Shown one piece after another: positions 1-12,276 of a stretch of DNA of 64,000 nucleotides (the stretch's first letter is position 1; every line of letters begins with the position of its first letter). The notes beneath the pieces were generated by a model. That model saw only the letters and a list, made by a program, of their open reading frames with translations. It was not told the DNA's origin and did no database searches. The stretch comes from Megaleporinus macrocephalus (Eukaryota; Chordata; Actinopteri; Characiformes; Anostomidae). The DNA lies in contig CM038709.1 in NCBI GenBank assembly GCA_021613375.1, forward strand, positions 34,181,915 to 34,245,914, given 5' to 3'. The translations under genes and the position numbers were made by a program.

Positions 1-2330
1 CACATTCAAAAACTCTCTCACTCTCTCTCTCACATACACACAGCACGCTTTACTAAGTACCTTCTAGCTATTCTCGATAGCTGGAATCAAAGAACAGATG
101 ATGCCCCACTCTCTCCCCACACACTCACCCACAGGCTTCATTTCCCTAGAGAATCAGCTTCAATCTCCAAAATGAATCTAAAGTCAGTGTAATATAAGCA
201 CATCAGTGGGTCCTTTCCCTTAGGTATTCAACCCACAGCTTTTACCTCTCTCTCTTTCATCTTTTTCACCTTCTATCTCTCGCTCCCACTCTCTCTCTAT
301 CGTTCTCTCTCATCAAACCCAGTTGTCATGTGTGAATCGAGTAGTAGGAGATTTGACTCATATCACTCCATCACTGTGTTCCAGATATGTTCCACTGATT
401 GAGTCATTCGTAACAGAACTGGTGGTTCATTTTTTTGTATCCTGCCTTTGTGTGCAGCCTGTATGGTTTTGTGCGCAGGCTGTATGGGAGGTCCAGCTGA
501 GACAAGGACCTAATTTGCAGCAAGGCCAAGCAAACAACAACAACAGGAACACTTTACATTAATGTAACACTTTGTAATTAGTTGTGCAGATCAGTGTTGC
601 ACAATGGATTTACACATTTACTGACTGTTTTTCCTGGGGTGGGGAGGGTTTTTGTACACTTCTAATGGTGGTTTTATGCATACACTTTCTTACTCAACTC
701 TATTCCAAGTTGCCTTACTAACTAACAAGTCAAATTAAAATATCACTTTTGACTAGCTATTTGATCAATCTAGTAGATGTGATAATTAATAAACTAGTTA
801 ATTAATAAATTTGTTTATTTTCATCTGTTTATGTGAATACCACCCCTGACAAACACTCCTGGATACCACAATGTTGTGTACAATTATCTAAATAAAATAA
901 GTAGCAATTTAACAACTATTTAGAAAAAACAACACACTACGGCTTCAGTAAACCGACATGTTTCTACACAGCATTGACACTGATGACCATGATCAGACAC
1001 TGCAGGTAAAGATGGGGCTAAGAAAGTACGTAGTAAGTAATAATCAAAGGTCAACACAACACACAGCATTATGAGGCAGCTGAACATAGGAAGGTAGAAG
1101 ACACTTATAAATTACAAAATATTTCACAATACATTACATAATTCACGGTATTAATTTTTTTGAGGTTTAGAACAGCAGTGAATAGATTGATGTTTTCAAT
1201 GTTTCACATACCACACTGCAAATCCAAGGTCCCATAAGGCTGTCTTTTTAATGTAGGTGGTTAGTGTTTTTTCAAATGTTTACCTTGCACAATTGCAAAA
1301 ACAAAGATGTAATAATAAACTGATAAGATTAATTAATAGATAATTAACATGTTTAGCAGTTCTCATGTTTGTTTTTTTATGTCAATAAACACACTTAATT
1401 GACAATATAATAAGTAGTTAATATGTAAATCAGCTATGAACTAATTACAAACTCAATTAACTGTGTACTTATTTCTAAACTGTTAAGTACTTAGGCACTT
1501 ATTAAGCAATGACTCAAGCTTCACTAAGATAGTAATATTATACAAGCAATTATGTATCAACAGGATACTTAATAATTCATTTGTATTAACATAAGGCAAT
1601 ACTAATTACTGAACACTTCGATCAAAGGTAAAGGTAAAGGATGTTTTTTATTTCTACAAAACAAGAACATACATACAACTGTAGCTTTTAATGTTTTAAA
1701 TATGTGATATGTGGCTTCTGAGATATGTTTCTAAAAAAGCTCTGTATTTGAAACATGAAATCACTTTTTCTTTATGACACAGATGCTCAAAACTGCTTAA
1801 AGGAAAGAAGGAAATCAAACACGCTATATGATGTGGTTTGAAGGCAGGCTCTGATCTGATATGATTTGATTATTTGTTAAGACTAAGGCAGGGCACAAAA
1901 ATAAGAATCGGCAGTTTGTTCGAGCATGTGAAACACTCAACATTTTCTGGATGACTGACTGAGCAGCACTGTGTGTTTCACTTAAACAATCTCAGTGTGT
2001 GTTTGTGACTGCTTAAAAGTTTAAAGGCTTAAAAAGAGAATTTAGCTTGAACTAACATTGTGCAAAACCTACATCCAATCGATGCCAATCAATGTTTTCA
2101 AGTACTGAAAAGCAGGAACAGGAGAAGAAAAAAAAAGAAAAATAAAGCCATAATATATAAATAAATAATTCATAGAGTGCAAGAAGGGAAGCAGAGCTTT
2201 TTTTTAAGATACTGGAAGATCAGTAAAGGTTACAGAGAGAAAAAAACAACAAGTATTTGGTAGAAAAGCAATCAAAAAATGCTTGTGTGTGCAATGGATT
2301 CTTACAAAAAGAGTGATTTAACAGAAGGTA
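1..2330. other. AT-rich intronic sequence, nothing recognised
   Basis: It contains a CT-rich patch at 238-312 and otherwise AT-rich unique-looking sequence. No exon, RNA gene or mobile element was recognised. The short open frames have no family resemblance. Confidence 0.5.
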
Positions 2331-2337
2331 AAGAGAG

Positions 2338-2700
2338 TTTCAGAGAATGATTTAACAGAAGAGAAAGGGAAAACGAGAAATCAGGAAAAGTGGGAAAAAG
2401 ATAGAGCAAGTGTGAGAAAGAGAAAGTGGGAGCAGGAATGAAGGAAGAAAATGTAAGAGAGAAAGAGTGAGAGAGATGAGAAAAAGAAAGAGAGGGATAA
2501 GAGTGGAAGAAAGATGAAATGACAGACGGAGAGGAAAAGAAAGAGAATGAGAGTCCAATTTAAATAGAGAGACATACTGAGAGACTGACAGAAAAAGAAA
2601 GGGAGAGAGGAAAGATGAAGAAAGTAGAGAACGAGGGACAAAAAAGAAATAGAAACAGAGTGGGACAGGGAGAGACAATGATGAAAAAAGCAGAAAAGAA
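2338..2700. repeat. Purine-rich (GA) low-complexity tract
   Basis: About 360 bases of mostly A and G on the plus strand with irregular GAGA/GAAA units. The minus-strand open frames here are Leu/Ser/Phe-rich by composition only and are not genes. Confidence 0.85.
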
Positions 2701-4080
2701 ATGCTTTCTCACTCTCACACAAACACAGCGTGAACAGCGTCCACATTATCCTCCATTATGGTGAACATTACTCCAGCCCGCACACACACTCACTCTTAAA
2801 GGTCAGCCTGAAACTGCCAACGCCTCAAAGGTTATGCCACTTTAACAGAAAGGTGTGTGCTTGATTAGATTTGCGGCCTCACAGGACCCTACACATACAC
2901 ACTAGAACCGCTCCCACCACTCAAAGAAACAAGGGATTTACTTTTATCTTTCTACCACTGCTCAATCGCTGTAAATCTTTCTGAATTCAGTGAGCATTAC
3001 TGGTAATAGAGCTAAAGGATAGTCAAAACCCACCAGTAGAGCATTTACTCTATGTCTAACTACAAAAAGGTCAAAACGCAAGTATTGCAAATGCAGCTGA
3101 AGGAGGACAACTGAGCATGCAAGCAACAAAAACAGCAGAGGAGTTGAGAGCTGCTACAAAAGGACACAGAGAAAGACAAAATAATGTAATATGCATACAA
3201 GCATGCAAATCATTCATTTGTAGATTATAGTACTGTCTTTTTTATATAGAGATTAACTAGCAAATTGTTTTTTACAGTCTATAGTGGAGATGCTAGAGGA
3301 CAGGCTAAGTATCTATATAAAACAAGTCATGGGCTCTGGCCCTGATATTAGTTCAGCCTAGCCTTGATTCTGAAATTTATATTTAGGTAGGAATTTTGTT
3401 TTCTTGTACGTCACAAATAAGCACAGATAACACAACGTATAAAATTCAATATTCTCACATATAGGGTTCAGTATGGCAATCTTTCAGACCTTAAACTGAC
3501 TTGGATTTTACACAAATCTGATTTGAGTGATCCTATACCTTATTAAGTTTTTTTTTTTTTTTAAACAAATGATTAAGGATTTCATTCTTTCACCACCAGT
3601 ACAATAATGACAGTTCCCAAAGTTTAGAAGAATAGTAAAGCACGAAATCATGATAATTGAAACAAAAATTGCAGTGTTTAATAAAAAATGTCCTGCAACA
3701 AATCTATAAGGTTACACACTGATTTTTGGATGCATTTACTTCAAAACAAGTGGATCCAACTGCCCAACCTAATGTGGCCATTAGGTTAAATTATGGAGTC
3801 GCAACAACGGGAACAACCCTGCTTTAAAATGCAAGTGTGTTGCTAAAATAAGCCTCCATCTATAAACCAAAACTAAAATCTAAAAATGTAAGAAAGCTAA
3901 AATTTAGGAGTTAGGGTTTGAGACAGACACCTCCCAATACAAAGAACTAAAAGAAGTATGTGATGATTTTTTATATATTAAGATTATTACTAGATCTGTT
4001 GATAGGTTTAAATAGATCTTTGTAATTTGTTTAAATTAAAGTGTTGTAAATATCATTGTAAATTCATCAGATTTTTAACG
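2701..4080. other. Intronic sequence, nothing recognised
   Basis: AT-rich sequence with no coding, RNA or mobile-element signal that I can support. An 'ATTAGGTT' patch near 3770-3790 and a T-run at 3549-3562 are the only local features. Confidence 0.45.
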
Positions 4081-4947
4081 GAGTGTCTATTTGCACCCGG
4101 GTACAAGTAGCATTTGCCACACAGCGAGGCTATTTTCACCCCTTAATTAAAAAAATAGAAAGCAAACCCATCTGCGCATGTCTACCAATGAATGCGAGGG
4201 AGCAAAAAGGCGCAAATTCACAGGAACCGATGGGAAACGGAGACCGCAGAAAATGGTAAGCAGAATTTGGTTTATAGTTATGTATAAAGGTCCATCACTC
4301 AGTTTAACTCTACATTTTGAGATATATATTTAAGAAATAGGGTGAGAATTATTATCCAAAGAACACTGTTGACTGAACACTGATATATTTTTGAGCTAAT
4401 AGGAGCATTATAGCTAACTTGCAAACAAACGTCATCTTACTTATTTTATGTTCACAGACAATGAAGAAATCTCTTCTAAAACGAAGTTCAGAGGTAAAGT
4501 TAATTCCAGTTTGTGATAAATGTAGCTATAGTTTTTTTCATTAGCTTACAAGAAAAACATTTTTCAGTTTAGCTTTACTCGGCCATCAAACTACTAGCTA
4601 TAGCTGATTCAATGAATAAGCTAAGCTAATGTTTTGGTGGATCTCAGTTTAAGTTATTTTCTTGAATTAAAGTTTGAGGCAGTTAGGTAACTTATATCTA
4701 ACCTTATCTTAGTTAAAAGTTTTGTATTTTGTTTCTTTTTCTGATTAATTTAGCTAGCTAATTGCTGGCTAGTAGTTTTCTAATGTCAGCTAGCTATTTT
4801 TAATCATGTTTCGTCCATACTGAGGTAGTTTGAAGCTTGTAATGTGTAGTATTAAGATCAGCTAATTACTGGATTATTTTCTGGTTAAATGATAGCTAAC
4901 GACTTAATGTGTTTGTTATTTTAGCCCTGTATATGGTTGCACCAGAA

Positions 4948-5516
4948 CCAAAATGGGGAGTGTGGTAAAGAGGTCAAGAAGAGAGTCCAGGCAGGATGGA
5001 GCGCATGGAGAAACGTTTCAGGAGTGATTTGTGACAAAAGAGCGGCAGCAAAGGTCAAAGAAAAAGTTTACAAGACAGTGGTGAGACCTGCTTTGTTGTA
5101 TGGTTTGGAGACAGTAGCATTGTCAAAAAGACAGGAGAAAGAACTGGAAGTGGCAAGAGCTGGAGATGTTGAGGTTCTCTTTGGGAGTGACAAGGATGGA
5201 TAGGGTTAGGAATGAGACCATCAGAGGCACAGCACAGGTTAAACAACTAGGAGATAAAGTTAAAGAGGCCAGACTGAGATGGGTTGGACATCTCCAGAGG
5301 AGGGACAACGGGTATGTTGGTAGAAGGATGCTAGAAATGCAGCTGCCAGGAAAAAGACAAAGAGGAAGGCCAAGGAGGAGATATATAGATGCAGTTAGAG
5401 AGGACATGGAAGTAGTTGGTGTGGGGACAGAGGATGCAGAGGACGCAGAGGACAGAGTGAGATGGAGGAGGATGACTCGCTGTGGTGACCCCTGTAAAAA
5501 AAGCCGAAAGAAGACG
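4948..5516 (+). mobile_element. 5'-truncated RTE-type LINE, 3' end
   Basis: The insert is flanked by a perfect 17-bp direct repeat, ATATGGTTGCACCAGAA, at 4931-4947 and 5517-5533. It encodes the C-terminal tail of a fish non-LTR retrotransposon polyprotein: KVYKTVVRPALLYGLETVA, then in another frame LRFSLGVTRMDRVRNETIRG, LRWVGHL and GKRQRGRPRRR. A single-base shift near 5160 separates the two frames. The reverse transcriptase catalytic core is absent because of 5' truncation, so the copy is dead. It ends in AAAGCCGAAAGAAGACG, the usual style of these fish LINE tails, rather than a poly(A). Confidence 0.88.
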
Positions 5517-5533
5517 ATATGGTTGCACCAGAA

Positions 5534-6813
5534 ACAGTAACTTCGCTGAGCGGCGCACAAAACCTCCTCTACCAATGTGACAATGGGACACCGCGGCAGT
5601 AACGCACGTGTGATTTCTATATGTATTGTATTTTCAGCTTGAGTGCTGAATATTGTTTATGCATAGAAATGGCAAGAATTCCGAGAGTTGCAGTAGCCAG
5701 TGTGAAAAGCAGAAGCGAAGCGGTAAATATTTTAATTTTGATATGGTAAAAAAAATACTTTCTGCCCCAACAGATTCAGATACAGCTCTTGAGGAACTTT
5801 ATTTTTTTTTATTAAGTTGTCTTCGACAATGAACGTTGTGTATATATTGTTTTTTCCTTTGGTTTGCAGTGAATGCTACAATGTAATATACAGCTGTTGT
5901 AGATATGTTTTAGGCTGAAATTCAGCAAGATAACGGAACCTGAGGCTCCTGGAGACAACCTGACCTGCAGATTTTAGTGCTATTCCTGTTCCACAAAACA
6001 CTTGAATTAACCCCTTAGACCCTCAATGAAAGCCCACGTGTCCAATGATAACACTGCTATCATAATTATCATTTATAGGCCCAAAAATTGTACACAAGAT
6101 ACACTAACCTGTTACCAAATAATTCACAACTGTTTCTGCAAATTAATAACTGAATAACAAATCTAGGGTTCTAGGGGTTAACTAATCAGCTTCTTAAAAA
6201 GACATTTCAGAATTTCAGGGGTGTTTTGCAGTGGGTGTGTATTCAGTGTGTGTGTGTGTGGTTTTAGAATGCTGAACCTGAATGCTTCTAAGATTTGGAG
6301 ATCCTGCATCCATGAAGCAAAGACAAGTGAATGAGATCCGGCTATACATTCGGGATCGGATACCCCACCTCAACTTAAAAATACCATCATTCCATAGAAC
6401 ACAGTTCTCTATAGCTCAATGCTGGGGGCTTTATACCACACTTGCTCACGCCTGGTATAGGCATGTTAAGAAACCTTGTTTGTTAAATTTATTTAAACAT
6501 GATGTAAATAATAAAAAACCCCAATTCACTTCTTTAAAAAATGTACATACCATCCAGAAAAAATTTATAAAAAAGTCAAATCTGTCTTCTGCATTCTGTG
6601 AAATTAAATTAAATTAAAAGGGCTGATAATAATGTACAGGCAGGAAGAATATTTGTGTGTGTGTGTGTGTGTGTGTATATCATACAGTGCCAGTACATAT
6701 GAGGGTGCTGCAGACTTGTGTTACATTTTGTTTTAACATTATCATTTATCACTGGCAGTGTATATTATAATTTAGTATTTAGCATGTGATCACTGCCATT
6801 GCCATTAACATTT
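5534..6813. other. Sequence between LINE and hairpin, no gene recognised
   Basis: It contains a T/A-rich stretch, a (TG)n tract at 6653-6676 and a 111-codon open frame at 6282-6617 (QVNEIRLYIRDRIPHLNL). I cannot match that frame to a family; it may be a decayed mobile-element fragment. Confidence 0.35.
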
Positions 6814-6938
6814 GTTTTTTACTTGTGAATCTCTTCTTTATTTTTTTTTTTTATGATGCTCTTAGAATTTAAATTGCTATTTAAATACTAAGAGCATGGT
6901 AAAGTAAAACCAAGAAGAGACTCACAAGTGAAAAAACA
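6814..6938. repeat. Long imperfect inverted repeat (hairpin), 50-bp arms
   Basis: The left arm (6814-6865) contains ACTTGTGAATCTCTTCTT and ATGCTCTTAG. The right arm (6888-6938) contains CTAAGAGCAT and AAGAAGAGACTCACAAGT in inverse order. The unpaired middle of each arm is T-rich or A-rich. The loop of about 22 nt is itself AT-palindromic. It could be a snap-back element or miniature transposon. A folded small-RNA precursor is possible but unsupported. Confidence 0.6.
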
Positions 6939-7078
6939 AAATTCAGTAAAAACAAACTTTGAGGTCCACCCCAAACAAAAGTATCTTCACCTCTTTTAAA
7001 ATAACTTGTAAGTAAAATATGTTTTGTCACAAAACACTAAAGAATAATACTAATCTCTGCTTAAACCATAATCGGCTG

Positions 7079-7323
7079 CAAATAGCACACACTGCTATGT
7101 ACACCCAGGTGCAAAGAGCACACACTGCTATGTACACCCGGGTGCAAATAGCACACACTGCTGCAGGTACCCGGGTGCAAAAAGCACACACTGCTGCAGG
7201 TAACCGGGTGCAAAAAGCACACACTGCTGCAGGTACCCTAGTGCAAATAGCACACACTGTTGCAAGTACCCGGGTGCAAATAGCACACACTGCTGCAGGT
7301 ACCCGTGTGCAAATAGCATGTGC
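7079..7323. repeat. 33-bp minisatellite, seven units plus partial
   Basis: Seven head-to-tail 33-bp units starting CAAATAGCACACACTG and carrying the palindrome CCCGGG run from 7079 to 7309, followed by a partial unit. Units differ by a few substitutions (for example CTATGTACACCC in the first two, CTGCAGGTACCC later). Because 33 is a multiple of three, it stays open in several frames and gives false 11-residue repeat proteins. There are no unique spacers, so it is not a CRISPR array. Confidence 0.9.
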
Positions 7324-9600
7324 CGATTTTATAAAATAGATTAATTTAAAAATAGATTTTTGCCATAAACTCATTTGGTAGAATGGTTTTAACATTGTTC
7401 AGTTTGGTTTTCCTATTGAACACTGCACCAAGCAGCTGATCCCTGTCGATGATCAATAGTCTGTTATCGAGCAACCAGCCATACGTGAACAGCTAAAACA
7501 CAATCACATAATAAAATAATGTTATAAATGTGAAATTCTTTTACTTATGTAAACTGGATATTAAGAGTAATTTAACCATGCACTGTTGTTTATCAGAGCA
7601 TCACCACTCCTCAGTTGCAGTTTCTATTTCCAAAGTATAAGTTGCTGTGTTAGCTGGTCTACGCTAATCCTCCTAAAAACAGCTACATGTTGACTCCTCC
7701 TTATACACCACCCTCCCTGTGATAATCAACCTGATGAGTTTTATCAACATTAACACACTAATAAGAGAGTAATAAGAGAGGATGGTGGAGGTGAATGAGG
7801 GTAGTGAAATGCTGGTATGACTTATGAAAAGAAAAAGTGACAAGTGGCATAGTATAACTAAAGCGCTGGCCACCAAAAAGTTGTTGAACACCACTGGTGA
7901 AAAGCTGCCCAGTCACAACTACTTTTAACATTATCTTTATGCTATTTTATTTTTTATTTTCATCACTGTCTGTTTCAATAAAAGAGCTTTTATGTGGCTT
8001 TGATTTCCAACTAAACAATAAACCCCAGTAAAATACTGAAATATATATTGTGTATCGTCTAAGAATACAGAAATATGATTTTTGACTTAGATCGCTCAGC
8101 ACTACTGCAGCCATAGTTGTGGCAATAAAAAGGCTACAATTCATGAACCACACAGTTATATCTAAACATCTTTTTTCATGTTTTTCACTTTATTGAAATG
8201 GAAACCAAAATCTATTGAAATCAATATGAACCAGAATTAATAAGCAGAATCAGAATCAAAATCAATACATTTAAAAAAGTTTGATTATATATTTTTTTTA
8301 TTATAAACATTTTCCATATACTGATAGGCAGCTACAACAACTATCACCATCCAAACTGAAATGACTGTATCAGTTCATGCACAGTGTGTTTCTGCTTTCA
8401 GTAACATTATGGCAGATATCATCGTATAGGAAACACTGTTTATTTAGAGAAATTATTTCATCGCTCGAAGAGGCCTGGGCGTTGCTTAGCAACAACTGTA
8501 TTTCTGGAGAGTGTGATTAATATTAAGAAGTGTCCTTTGAATACCTCTGCAAGCACACATTCTTTCCTCATGTGTGCATGTGTGTTTGAATTGTCACAGG
8601 AAGAAGCCCAATCTGGTTTAATTGAATTTTGACTTCAATTCAAACAAGTGTGGTGCTTATCTGAACAGAACTGTGATTTTAGATTTGAGGAATTACACCA
8701 TAATCTCCCTCACTCCTCTATGTGCACTCTTTCATTTGGTCTATGTTCTGCTTTCTGCTATCTAAACCGAAGGAAAATATGTTCAAGATGCAAACTTGCC
8801 TTTCTTTCACTTCTTCTGTTCCTCTTGCCTGTCCTCCCCCACCAGCATTCTCCTTCCTTCTTTCTTTCTGTCTGTCTGTCTTTCCCTCCCTCTGTGTTAT
8901 TTCTGTTCCAGCGCAGAGATCTTGTACACTATGTGTATTTCTGCGTCTGAGTGACTGACCCCCTACTACATTGCTGCTACAGTAGGGTTATATATTCCAC
9001 TGTTTCAATATTAAGAGGCTCTCCCACACTGTTGCTGCTTTACACAAGCTGCTAAACAGTTGAAACATGAGTGTATTAATCCTTATGGCTGATTTATACT
9101 TCTGCATCTGCATATCTGAACAAATGTAGGGATCATGCACAGATGTTCTCATAAATATCTGTCAATATGTCTGCACTTAATGTGAATGTATGAGCCAGAG
9201 GGAAGGGTCCAAACCAGAATGTACAGAATAAAAAGCAGAAATATGTTTTCCCCTCTTCTGAATCAACGTGCACTTCATTGTACTTGTAAAAAAAGAGGTG
9301 CATGAATCCCTCTGCCTGCCATGAACTGCTCTGATTGATTTTGTGCTAATTCTTGTGCTAGGTCAGGTATAATTTAGGTCTTGTCCCAGCCATAATGCTT
9401 CTGGATAACCAATGAACATATACTTGGTGCATACCTCCACATATTCATGGGTAGTTAAGATTTTACAATGTGCATGTTACAGTGTGCAAATTATGCGATT
9501 GTCCTTACAGGCAAATCTGTCAACTTGGCCATGTTGGCCAAATTTCTAGTCATAAAAGACTGCATATATGCTATCTCTGTGAAAAAGGATAGACTTAAAT
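7324..9600. other. Intronic sequence, nothing recognised
   Basis: AT-rich with a CTTT/CTGT microsatellite at about 8855-8895. No exon of the Ig3 domain or other coding signal was found on either strand. Confidence 0.45.
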
Positions 9601-9612
9601 ATAGGATAGATG

Positions 9613-9684
9613 TTTTAGATCACTACCAGTCAAAAGTTTTAGATCACTACCAATCAAATGTTTTGGTACACTACCAGTCCAAAA
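9613..9684. repeat. 24-bp unit repeated three times, Tc1-end-like
   Basis: Three consecutive 24-bp units (9613-9636, 9637-9660, 9661-9684) each contain CACTACCAGTCAAAAG or a close variant after TTTT. The motif resembles the terminal inverted repeat of a common fish Tc1 family (CACTACC-GTCAAAAGTTT). No transposase follows. Confidence 0.65.
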
Positions 9685-9699
9685 TTTTGAGAGAAACTT

Positions 9700-12190
9700 G
9701 AAAGTTTTATTAGTTTACAAAAGAGTAATGTATATTACACCACAGTTCTTGTTTTCATGTGTTATTTTTTATTTAGTTCTTGTCTCATTTTTGTGGTGAA
9801 ATATAGGTTGTTAAAGTACAAAAACACTGGGGCAAAATATCACCAGAAAATGCACAGTCCCTCCACCTAACACGTTATTTTTTACCAGTTTAGAAGAAGC
9901 ATTGTAAGTTTAACATCAAAATTATTCGCCAAGAGCATCTCCAGCAGTGAAAAGCAGTGGTAACGTTAACTCGCTTGCTTCTATTTTTATCACTTCTTTT
10001 GTTTACTGCTAAACATGTATTCTCAATGTGAGTGTGTGGCGGCTGTCGTTATAATGATCGCTTGCCAAGAGTTTCAGCCAGTATTGCATTTACTCTTCAA
10101 TTCATTAGTTACCTGGCCTTAAGGGTGTGTTCACACATTTGGACCATTTCACATCAAATAAACTCAATAGCTCAATTTGGTTTGCTTGTTGTTTGTTTAT
10201 GGTCTGATACATTTGTTCGCTGTGAAAACAAAACAGGGTAAATACAATGAAGCTTGGTGTACATACACCAGCCACACTCTTCAAGCACATTAGAAGGTAA
10301 AATCAGATTACCAAAATAATATATAATGTATTACGGGATAAGGTCTACATGTGATCTCGTGACAAGACAGGAGCGCTGACATATCAAAATGACAAGGTGT
10401 GAGAGCCCATCTGAATTTACCACATTAAAAGCTAATGCACATCGAGTTTTAAGCTGCTTTCACAGTAAACATGAAAAATTCATGGACACTCTTTAATATT
10501 TTTGTTTTAATTTCAGAGGCAGATTTTTGATTGGCGGAGCTGAGTGAAAACGGAATCCACCATACATTTAGGTTATTTTTCCACTCATGCATAATGCGCT
10601 GTGGCCAATCGTATCTATATGGCAAATAGGAGAGCAGCAAATGTGTGTGGCTGTTCCTCTCACCACCTAAAGGGTAGTTTTATCAAAGAACGCTGTGCTA
10701 TGAGGTTGCACACACTATGAGTGGTATGAAAGGGGTCTGAATGCTGAAAGCGACCAGAAGAGTCCTCTATATAGTTTGCTTACATTGTTAACACAAAAAG
10801 CAGTTGGTTTCTTTTCAGACTTAACAGAACTAAGTTTGGTTCATTTAAAACAAACTATATGTTACAGTACCCAGAATGATCTAACTGAAAGCAGGACCTT
10901 TACCATGACTGATAATTAAGAGTACACCATCTAGGCTGTACTATTTCTTTATTGTCTGTCCACAATACTGTGAGTAGTGTGAGTGAGTCTTGAAGTACAA
11001 AGCTAATTAGCACACCAAAATGTGTAAAATAAAAATAGTACATACTTCTCATTTAAACAATATAACACAATTACAATAACAACTCTAGACTTTAAAGGAT
11101 TTTCTGCAAATGTGGCTGTTACTTAAAAAAGAAGCTTCAAATGCCAACTTTCACTGGTCTACAGTTTAAATAAATGTTCTCTTTTTTCTTTCTACCACCA
11201 AAGTATTCCATTTAACTGCATAGACACGTTGCTGAAAAACATTCCCAACATTGTAATTTGTAGTCTCCCAGGAGTTAGTCACCACTTACACAGTGTAACT
11301 GCTGCTCAACCAAATGCACTTTTCTATGTCTATCAGAGGACCAAGAAAATAACTGTAGTTTGTCAGCAAAGACACATTTATCTGAACAGTTTAAAATGAA
11401 ATATTTTTCAAAGTGGATTCCTGCTGAAGTGGACACAGTTTACCGTAGCCATTCAAGCAGCATCACTGCTAGTTCAAAAGGATAAGAAGTGAATACTAAA
11501 AGGTAAATCAGTTTGTACATGTGCCGACTTAAATTTCTGTTGACATTAACTTTGTGTACTGCATCAGATTTTTCCTAAATACACCATATGCTTAGTTGTG
11601 TGTAATATTTTTTTTCTGAATAAACATTCAAACACTGGTTTTGAGGGCATTTGACAGGCTGTTTAAGTATATATGACTCTTGCTGGCTGCCACTAATAAC
11701 GCTATGATGGGTTCAACCAAAGCGCATTCTCCTCATCTCTTTCTCAATCACTCATCCTCCCATCATTCCACTCTTTCATCTCATCATCTATACCCCCTGG
11801 CAATCAGAGAAAAAAAACTTATCTCCAAGACTCATTTTTCACACCTTAACACAAAGGCACTTGTGGCATGGTTTTATTACATAATGCCAATGTATCAGCC
11901 ATACAGCAATACATTTTAAAGGTTTAACTGCAACATTACACTGGCAAAGATGCCTTTGCCTAATCTTATCAGCATTACACAACTAACACATATGTTCACA
12001 CAACTCTCAATGCCTTACTGTACTACAGAGCTGCCTCATTTATTCTTTAATTCTGCCCTGGTTTCTTTTTTTTTACTTTGATGTCTTTTTTTCCTATCTC
12101 TCTCTGTTCTCCTCTTTAATTCGTTCCTCTGGGTAATTAGATGTCAGCCGTAGCTTGCAACTATTCTTATCTTTTAGACAGGTACAGCAT
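9700..12190. other. Intronic sequence, nothing recognised
   Basis: No gene, RNA or recognisable transposon. The short open frames are unsupported. Confidence 0.4.
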
Positions 12191-12204
12191 GTGTGTGCAT
12201 GACA

Positions 12205-12238
12205 GAGAGAGGGGGGAGAGGGAGAGAGAGAGAGAGAA

Positions 12239-12276
<38 letters not shown>

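Larger units (their letters stand above)
4087..7323. mobile_element. Possible 3.2-kb DNA transposon or composite repeat
   Basis: The left edge carries CTATTTGCACCCGGGTAC (4087-4104). Its exact reverse complement occurs at 7266-7283 inside a 33-bp minisatellite ending near 7323. Such an 18-bp inverted match between the ends of a block suggests termini of a DNA transposon with internal tandem repeats. Between them lie a nested LINE, a 125-nt hairpin and several short exon-like open stretches (around 4178-4255, 4459-4494, 5669-5722, 6282-6617) with no recognised product. No clean target-site duplication was found. An alternative is that the 18-bp motif belongs to a dispersed satellite. Confidence 0.3.

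Noticed and set aside
4178..5722. A small multi-exon gene on the plus strand (exon-like stretches with GTAAG donors near 4255, 4494 and 5722)
   Set aside because: The pieces are short, phases are not supported by any family match, and the region looks like mobile-element sequence.
6282..6617. 111-codon frame as a host gene
   Set aside because: No recognised family, AT-rich tail, inside a likely mobile-element block.
7019..7395. CRISPR-like array or repeat protein at 7079-7323
   Set aside because: 33-bp units abut with no spacers, the genome is vertebrate, and the 11-residue repeats are frame artefacts.
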